64,000 bases of DNA from an uncultured Bartonella sp. (lineage in GTDB: Bacteria > Pseudomonadota > Alphaproteobacteria > Rhizobiales > Rhizobiaceae), in contig NZ_CALYPR010000001.1 of NCBI RefSeq assembly GCF_945277285.1, positions 434,001-498,000 on the forward strand, written 5' to 3'. Under the pieces are notes generated by a model, which made no database searches, was not told the origin of the DNA, and was given only the letters and a program-made list of their open reading frames with translations. Shown here piece after piece: positions 58,894 to 64,000 of this stretch; the stretch's first letter is position 1, and each line of letters starts with the position of its first letter. The translations under genes and the position numbers were made by a program.

Positions 58894-59765
58894 AAAATCC
58901 GGTTGTCCTCGATTTTGATAAAAGTGTGGGAACATTTGACAATTCGATCAATATCGAGTTGAGCGCCTGGCAAGATAGCATCCGCTATGCAACGAATTTT
59001 TCACAGTTTTACCGTCTTGAAGACACATTGCAAAAACAACTTCCGGAAAGTTACGGCCCAGTTTTCCTGGGGAGCGGAGATTATCACCATGTCAGCCAGT
59101 TGCTGATAAAAAATTGCCAGCGGTATTTGCAAAAAGAAATGTTGACAGTGATTGTCATTGATAACCATCCTGATAATATGCGTTATCCCTTTGGCATCCA
59201 TTGCGGCTCATGGGTTTCCTACGCTGCAGCTCTTCCCTTTGTCGACCACATCCATGTTGTCGGTATCACATCGGGCGATATTGGGCTGAACCATGCGGTT
59301 GAAAACCGTCTTAAACCTTTAATGTCCAATAAATTAACCTACTGGTCGACAGGCGTCGATGTTCGTTGGGCAAATATCTTAGGCCTTAAAAATGCTTTTC
59401 ACGCATTTGACAATGTCGATGATATGATGTCTGCCTTTATCAGCAGCATCTATAAAGAAAAGTTGCCTGTCTATCTATCGATTGATAAAGATGCCCTTTC
59501 GCCCGAATTTATCCATACCAATTGGGATCAAGGCAAGATGGAACCACGGCACTTGACCGATCTTGTCAGCAATATTGGCAATAGACTTAAAGCCTGTGAC
59601 GTAACGGGCGAGGTATCGAATTATGTCTATAAAAATTTCTGGAAAAGATTGTTAAGCAAACTTGACGGGCAAACAACCATTCCGGAAGATTTCCTTGTCA
59701 AATGGCAAACAGAACAACACCAGTTGAATAGCAAATTGATAACAACCTTGGCCCCTTATCTCTGA
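58890..59765 (+). CDS. Arginase-fold (ureohydrolase-like) protein with altered motifs
   Basis: The product is 291 residues. The manganese-binding motifs of arginases are visible in order: 'LGSGDYHHV' (Asp64, His66, His67), 'VIDNHPDN' (Asp91, His93, Asp95) and 'SIDKDALSP' (Asp199, Asp201). The last motif ends Ser-Pro where arginases have Asp-Pro, and the usual Gly-Gly-Asp-His is Gly-Asp-Tyr-His. A possible substrate-side Glu241 lies in 'CDVTGEVSN'. It probably hydrolyses a guanidino, amidino or related C-N bond, but the true reaction is unknown. It is coupled to the acyltransferase gene by a four-base overlap. Confidence 0.72.
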   Translation: MKNPVVLDFDKSVGTFDNSINIELSAWQDSIRYATNFSQFYRLEDTLQKQLPESYGPVFLGSGDYHHVSQLLIKNCQRYLQKEMLTVIVIDNHPDNMRYPFGIHCGSWVSYAAALPFVDHIHVVGITSGDIGLNHAVENRLKPLMSNKLTYWSTGVDVRWANILGLKNAFHAFDNVDDMMSAFISSIYKEKLPVYLSIDKDALSPEFIHTNWDQGKMEPRHLTDLVSNIGNRLKACDVTGEVSNYVYKNFWKRLLSKLDGQTTIPEDFLVKWQTEQHQLNSKLITTLAPYL

Positions 59766-59792
59766 TAATATCTATTGCTTGTTTTGTTGCGA

Positions 59793-61139
59793 TTATAATC
59801 CCAAACGCATCACAAAACGCGCGCCGCCCAGTCGGCTTGACAAAACAAAGGCTGAGCCATGATGAAGTTCGGCAATGGCACGCACGAAAGCAAGCCCCAC
59901 CCCATAACCATCATGCGTACCGGATTTTTCATTATCAAGACGGAAAAACGGCGAAAATACTTCTTCTCGAGAGCTTTCGGCAATGCCGGGACCATCATCG
60001 TCAAATTCAAAAACCAGCGCATCATCCTGTTTATAAACATGAATATAAACTTTGGAGGATGCGTATTTAAAGGCGTTCAAGACAATGTTGCGAAATGCCA
60101 TGGCAGCCAATTTCGGATCAATGAGACCATCAACATTGGCAATGTCATAACTGACCTCGAACCCATGGGGTTTTAATAAAGACAAGTCGTCAATGATATT
60201 TTCTGCCCAGCGCTTGACGTGAACATTTTCCAATTTTGTCGGCATATTCTTGTTATTCATACGGAAATAGTCGAGCGAAATTTTGATTAGTTGCTCAAGC
60301 TCGTCAATATCCTTATCAATTCCGGCATAGAGTTTCTTTTTCTCTATCGGATCGGAGTCTTCCAACATGCTTAACCCGAACCGCAAACGTGCAAGAGGAG
60401 TGCGGAATTCATGGGCCATTGCATGCATCATCGTGCGGCTATGGCCGACAAGAAGTTCAAGCCGTGTTGCCATATCGTTTATCACATGGCCAATCATTTT
60501 CAACGGTTCACTGCGAATTCGAGGTACGCGCGCTGTCAAATCACCTTCGCCCAACTGGTTCGCTGTCAATCTGATTGCCCGTGCTTCCCGCCACAAGGTT
60601 GCAAATGCAAAATAGAGAATGGCGAAAAACAACAACGCATTGACAATTGTAAGCAGTGCTAAAAGAATGAAAATCGCGCTGGCATTGGCATCGTTTATGT
60701 CGGTTGTAACCAAAGGTCCGAGTTTAAGATAGCCACCCGATCTGAGCTTGGCGTAGAGGTGATCGTCCTCATCGTCATAGGCAAGATCATATGTTTTGAA
60801 CTGTTCAATAACATCTTCGGAAAATTTGTCCGGTCTTTCAATAAAAGTCAGATGAAAATGGAAATAGGGCTGCAATTCATCGAGGACTTGCGGGGCAGTT
60901 TTTGTCGGCGAATTTAAAATCGCCTGATCAATCATGTAGACTGTCCCCTGATGGGCATCACGTTCGATCTCGGCATCATCAATAATACCGGTCCAATTGG
61001 CTGGAAGAGCAAGGAACAGTTGTAACGTGCCATAAGCTACAGCCCCTTGTAAAAAAAACAGAACAACAAGGACGCTTATCGCGCGCAAAATAACCATCCG
61101 GCGCCGATTTTTCAGTTGTCCCTCATGTTCGTCTTTCAT
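59793..61139 (-). CDS. Membrane sensor histidine kinase
   Basis: The product is 448 residues, with two membrane helices (about 18-38 and 162-185) enclosing a periplasmic sensor of about 120 residues, a HAMP linker ('AIRLTANQLGEGDLTARVPRIRSEP'), the phospho-acceptor 'HAMAHEFRTPLARLRFGL', and an ATP-binding domain with 'FRNIVLNAFKYAS', 'FDDDGPGIAESSREEVFSPFFRLD' and 'GYGVGLAFVRAI'. It follows its response regulator after 83 bases on the same strand, and it is convergent with the arginase-like gene with only 27 bases between. The signal is unknown. Confidence 0.92.
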   Translation of the reverse strand: MKDEHEGQLKNRRRMVILRAISVLVVLFFLQGAVAYGTLQLFLALPANWTGIIDDAEIERDAHQGTVYMIDQAILNSPTKTAPQVLDELQPYFHFHLTFIERPDKFSEDVIEQFKTYDLAYDDEDDHLYAKLRSGGYLKLGPLVTTDINDANASAIFILLALLTIVNALLFFAILYFAFATLWREARAIRLTANQLGEGDLTARVPRIRSEPLKMIGHVINDMATRLELLVGHSRTMMHAMAHEFRTPLARLRFGLSMLEDSDPIEKKKLYAGIDKDIDELEQLIKISLDYFRMNNKNMPTKLENVHVKRWAENIIDDLSLLKPHGFEVSYDIANVDGLIDPKLAAMAFRNIVLNAFKYASSKVYIHVYKQDDALVFEFDDDGPGIAESSREEVFSPFFRLDNEKSGTHDGYGVGLAFVRAIAELHHGSAFVLSSRLGGARFVMRLGL

Positions 61140-61222
61140 CTTTTGCCTTTTACCGTTTATTGAAAACGTTTGTGCTGTTCGTGTTTTTCTGTACCATGCA
61201 CTTTTTCTTTATCTCGTTTCTT

Positions 61223-61951
61223 TTATTCGCCTTCCCATTGTAAGAAAAGATAACCTTTGGCACGGACTGTCTTGATAAAACGGGGGTTTTCAAGATCATC
61301 TCCCAAACGGCGGCGAAGTCTTGAAATACGCGCATCTATCGAACGGTCTAACCCGTCAAACTCGATTCCGCGCAATGCATTCAATATATCGTCGCGGGAT
61401 AATATTTGGCCTGCATGACTTGCCAGCAACCATAAAAGATCAAATTCGGCAGTTGTGAAATCAACTGGCTTGTCATTCATCAAAACAGCACGATTATCCG
61501 CGTCAATGACAAGATTTCCGAAGACAAGTTTTAGACGCTGCGGCAATATATTGTCATTTTCGGAATGGTTATCTTCCACTGGTTCGCTGTCTTTTCGTCG
61601 TAACAGGGCACGTATATGGGCAAGAAGCAGGCGCGGCTCGACCGGCTTTGACATATAATCATCCGCACCAAGTTCAAGACCGATGATTTCATCAATATCA
61701 TCTTCGCTTGCTGTCATGATCAATATCGGCCCCTTATAGAAAGGGCGGACATCACGGCAGACATCAAAGCCCGATTTTCCGGGCAACATCACATCCAGAA
61801 TCACAAGATCGGGAGCAATTTCCTTGATTGCCGCTTCGGCGGTATCTCCCCGGGAATGGACAATCACATCATACCCCTGCCGTTTCAGATAGTTCGAGAC
61901 GAGTTCGGCAAGGCGCGTATCGTCTTCTATTATAAGTATTTTTTTATTCAT
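61223..61951 (-). CDS. OmpR-family response regulator
   Basis: The product is 242 residues from the ATG at 61951. The receiver domain shows 'KILIIEDDTRLAELVSNYL', phospho-acceptor Asp53 in 'DLVILDVMLPGKSGFDVC', and 'GADDYMSKPVEPRLLL'; the C-terminal winged helix has 'FTTAEFDLLWLLASHAGQILSRDDIL' and 'DARISRLRRRLGDD'. It partners the membrane kinase downstream. It is divergent from the HAD-hydrolase-transporter operon with a 135-base gap, which is where its binding site would be expected. Confidence 0.92.
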   Translation of the reverse strand: MNKKILIIEDDTRLAELVSNYLKRQGYDVIVHSRGDTAEAAIKEIAPDLVILDVMLPGKSGFDVCRDVRPFYKGPILIMTASEDDIDEIIGLELGADDYMSKPVEPRLLLAHIRALLRRKDSEPVEDNHSENDNILPQRLKLVFGNLVIDADNRAVLMNDKPVDFTTAEFDLLWLLASHAGQILSRDDILNALRGIEFDGLDRSIDARISRLRRRLGDDLENPRFIKTVRAKGYLFLQWEGE

Positions 61952-62086
61952 ACGAGTATTTCTTTTCTGGTTACAGAAATGCAACAAAGAACGCATATTC
62001 GTCATTATTGTTTATAGGTAAAACGCTCACCTGTATCAAGCTGACCATTTTAATGTCGATGACTATCTGTGGAGATTAAGACGAAC

Positions 62087-62797
62087 ATGACAACAACGTT
62101 CCAAAATGCTTTTCAAGCGTTGAGCGCTCCCGTATTCGCGCGGGTTTTTGTCGATTTCGATGGTACAATCGCCGACAATGATGTCACAGATGTTCTATTA
62201 GAGCGTTTTGCTTCGTCCGAATGGAAAATAATTGAAAAAGAATGGCTTTCCGGCAAAATCGGTGCACGCGAATGTATGACCAAGCAGGTAGGACTTATCA
62301 AAGCTTCCCCCGCAGAACTCACCAAATGTCTTGACGAAATGAAGATAGATCCGGCATTTCCCGATTTCATCCATATGCTGGGTGAACAAGGTATTGACGT
62401 TGCCATTTTGAGTGATGGTCTTGATTACAGCATCCGGACCATTTTAAAACGCTATAGGATTGAAAACGTTAAAGTTTATGCAAATCGTCTGTTTTATGCC
62501 GGTCATGACAGTTGGCAATTACAATTTCCTTACAAAAATGTGGCTTGCCCGGCCGGTAACTGCAAGTGCCGCCATTTTGCCAATATAAAAAATGGCTTTA
62601 CCCTTTATATAGGTGATGGAACATCAGATTTCTGTGCTTCAGAAAAAGCCGATCTTGTTTTGGCCAAAGGACAACTTGCCCGTTATTGTGCAGCCTCAGG
62701 AATCAACCATATCAAAGTCGATAATTTTACCAATATCATGCAGATCTGGCATAATTTGCAACGTCCAGAGAGAGCAAGGAAACGGGTGGCTCTATGA
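62087..62797 (+). CDS. HAD-IB phosphatase (MtnX-like)
   Basis: A product of about 236 residues from the ATG at 62087; an upstream GTG at 62069 is also in frame. HAD motif I is 'FVDFDGTIADNDVTD' (Asp23, Asp25), motif II 'VAILSDGLDYSI', and motif III/IV 'YIGDGTSDFCASEKADLV'. The closest named relative is MtnX, which removes phosphate in methionine salvage, and phosphoserine-phosphatase-like enzymes. A Cys-x4-Cys-x-Cys cluster ('CPAGNCKC') sits in the middle. It overlaps the next gene by four bases. Confidence 0.82.
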   Translation: MTTTFQNAFQALSAPVFARVFVDFDGTIADNDVTDVLLERFASSEWKIIEKEWLSGKIGARECMTKQVGLIKASPAELTKCLDEMKIDPAFPDFIHMLGEQGIDVAILSDGLDYSIRTILKRYRIENVKVYANRLFYAGHDSWQLQFPYKNVACPAGNCKCRHFANIKNGFTLYIGDGTSDFCASEKADLVLAKGQLARYCAASGINHIKVDNFTNIMQIWHNLQRPERARKRVAL

Positions 62798-63660
62798 TTA
62801 CCGATGTCAGCTTTTTCTATAAAGGAGGTCGAGCTGGCGTTCTTCTTATCCATGGTTTAACCGGAACACCGGTCGAAATGCAGATTTTGGGCAAGGGCCT
62901 GTATAAACAGGGCTTTACTGTCTATGGTATGCAGCTTGCAGGCCATTGTGGCGATGAAAGTGATTTGTTGACAACAACATGGCATGATTGGTGTGACAGC
63001 GTCATACGCGCGGCAGACCGGCTTCTCGAACATGTTGACACACTTTTTGTTGGCGGACTTTCAATGGGGGCTGTATTAGCGTTGAAATACACGGCCGACC
63101 ACCCGGAAAATGTTAAAGGTGTTGGTGTTTATGGGCCAACATTCGTTTATGATGGCTGGTCGATACCTCACTATCTTCAACATTCGGTGTTTTTGCTGAA
63201 GTGGTTCAAAGCGCTTGGTATCTTTCAGAAGAGTGTATTTATCGAACGCCCGCCTTATGGATTGAAAGATGAACGCATTCGTAAAACCGTTTCTGAGAGC
63301 ATGCTTTCGGGCGACAGTGCCAAAGGCGGGCTTGCCGGAAACCCGTTGGGTTCGCTTGCTGAAATGCAGGAACTTGCAAAAGTGACCCGGGCGCAATTGC
63401 ATGACATTAAAGCGCCTTGCCTTATTATGCATTCCAAACATGATGACGTTGCCAATATTGAAACGAATTCCGGACTTGTCGCACGTTCGGTTTCTGGCCC
63501 TGTCAAAATGGTACCGCTGGAGAATAGCTATCATATGATAACGATCGACCGTGACCGCAAAAAAGTCATTCAGGAAAGTGCCGATTTCTTTGGTGCCTTA
63601 TGCGCCAAAGACCAATTGGTACCACCTCATATAAACCCGTTTATTCGCGAGATGGCTTGA
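62794..63660 (+). CDS. Alpha/beta hydrolase (carboxylesterase type)
   Basis: The product is 288 residues with the serine hydrolase triad: 'LLIHGLTGTPVEMQ' (oxyanion hole), nucleophile Ser90 in 'VGGLSMGAVLAL', the acid in 'MHSKHDDVANI' and the His in 'LENSYHMITIDRD'. It resembles Est30-type carboxylesterases and acylglycerol lipases. It is coupled to the HAD phosphatase gene (ATGA) and followed after two bases by a transporter gene. Confidence 0.88.
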   Translation: MITDVSFFYKGGRAGVLLIHGLTGTPVEMQILGKGLYKQGFTVYGMQLAGHCGDESDLLTTTWHDWCDSVIRAADRLLEHVDTLFVGGLSMGAVLALKYTADHPENVKGVGVYGPTFVYDGWSIPHYLQHSVFLLKWFKALGIFQKSVFIERPPYGLKDERIRKTVSESMLSGDSAKGGLAGNPLGSLAEMQELAKVTRAQLHDIKAPCLIMHSKHDDVANIETNSGLVARSVSGPVKMVPLENSYHMITIDRDRKKVIQESADFFGALCAKDQLVPPHINPFIREMA

Positions 63661-63662
63661 CC

Positions 63663-64000
63663 ATGAGTTGGCTGATTTTTTTAGTATGGTTTGGCAATAT
63701 TGTCTGTGACACTGTTGGACAACTTGCATTTAAAGGTGCCGCCACCGAGCCGGATGAAGAAAACAAACCGGACTCGCTTTTCCATTATTGGATGGCACTT
63801 TTGCGCCAACCATTATTGTGGCTCGGCATTATCGCCTATGTGGCTGAATTTTTATTGTGGATGGCATTTTTGACTCTGGTGCCACTTTCAGAAGGCATTT
63901 TATTAGGGTCAATCAATATCATTGTTATCATGGTATTGGGACGTTTGTTCTTCGACGAGAAACTGACATCCATGCGTGTTCTTGGCATCAGCTTTGTTGC
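63663..64000 (+). CDS. EamA/SMR-type small membrane transporter, partial
   Basis: The frame begins at the ATG at 63663 and stays open to the window end (about 112 residues seen). It shows hydrophobic segments 'WLIFLVWFGNIVCDTVGQLAF', 'PLLWLGIIAYVAEFLLWMAFLTLVPLSEGILLG' and 'NIIVIMVLGRLFFDEKLTSMRVLGI', with the Pro-Leu-Ser-Glu and Phe-Phe-Asp-Glu motifs typical of drug/metabolite exporters. Because the gene is only 2 bases after the hydrolase, it is likely part of the same operon and may move that pathway's product or substrate. Confidence 0.75.
   Translation, partial: MSWLIFLVWFGNIVCDTVGQLAFKGAATEPDEENKPDSLFHYWMALLRQPLLWLGIIAYVAEFLLWMAFLTLVPLSEGILLGSINIIVIMVLGRLFFDEKLTSMRVLGISFV

Noticed and set aside
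63076-63534. 152-codon frame antisense to the alpha/beta hydrolase
   Set aside because: Shadow of a well-supported coding gene with complete catalytic motifs on the other strand.

Overview
The window looks like chromosome of a low-GC alphaproteobacterium of the Hyphomicrobiales (Rhizobiales), closest in style to Bartonellaceae/Brucellaceae. The evidence is gene order and family type: the split flagellar block fliM-fliN-fliG-flhB facing flhA-fliR-(FliJ-like)-(FlgJ-like rod protein)-(FlgN-like)-(FliL-like), the hisS-hisZ-hisG cluster, glnD-murJ, an HWE-type histidine kinase, and etfB-etfA-ETF:ubiquinone oxidoreductase. AT-rich intergenic deserts alternate with compact operons. Flagella plus the HisG/HisZ first step of histidine synthesis argue against a classical blood-borne Bartonella and fit a gut-associated relative (Bartonella apis-like or Tokpelaia-like); that placement is inference. 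I see no tRNA or rRNA genes, insertion sequences, prophage or CRISPR arrays.

Layout. 1-9.5 kb: two convergent flagellar operons (C-ring and export gate genes on +; flhA, fliR and chaperone/rod/stator-accessory genes on -). 9.8-14 kb: a 30-residue membrane peptide gene, fdhD, a DUF442 phosphatase-like gene, an FMN reductase and a MipA/OmpV outer-membrane protein. 14-21.7 kb: ribF and a HAD hydrolase (-), then glnD, murJ and trpS (+). 21.7-24.1 kb: HWE kinase with a universal stress protein, then a NifU-domain Fe-S scaffold. 24.4-26.6 kb: groES-groEL behind a CIRCE operator. 27-31.4 kb: fumC, pgm (-), a peroxiredoxin and two small conserved-looking genes. 31.4-34.8 kb: hisS-hisZ-hisG (-). 35-40.3 kb: a lipoprotein, tag-xseA (-), two small envelope proteins including a CAP-domain protein, and a family 25 glycosyltransferase. 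40.4-44.8 kb: ligase-associated helicase plus PdeM nuclease, then a ceramide-glucosyltransferase-type enzyme. 44.8-50.6 kb: TauE/SafE exporter with its TIGR02186 partner, a coiled-coil protein, a MaoC-like dehydratase and an aldo/keto reductase. 50.6-51.5 kb: an AT-rich desert. 51.5-54.9 kb: electron-transfer flavoprotein branch. 55.2-64 kb: a glutamine amidotransferase, then the least familiar part of the window: a class III aminotransferase, a FemAB/GNAT-like acyltransferase and an arginase-fold protein (+), a two-component system (-), and a HAD phosphatase-alpha/beta hydrolase-small transporter operon (+, running off the end).

The best candidate for an undescribed system is 56.2-64 kb. It combines enzymes that act on amino or guanidino groups (PLP aminotransferase, ureohydrolase fold, acyl/aminoacyl transfer), a phosphatase, a serine hydrolase, a membrane transporter and a dedicated-looking regulator pair. 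A second candidate is an identical two-part motif (ATTTTT-A7-TT, then GGAAC-T6) found upstream of the 30-residue peptide gene and upstream of groES, where it may drive an unannotated transcript that ends at a hairpin overlapping the groES promoter. All calls come from reading the sequence and translations; no database search was run.
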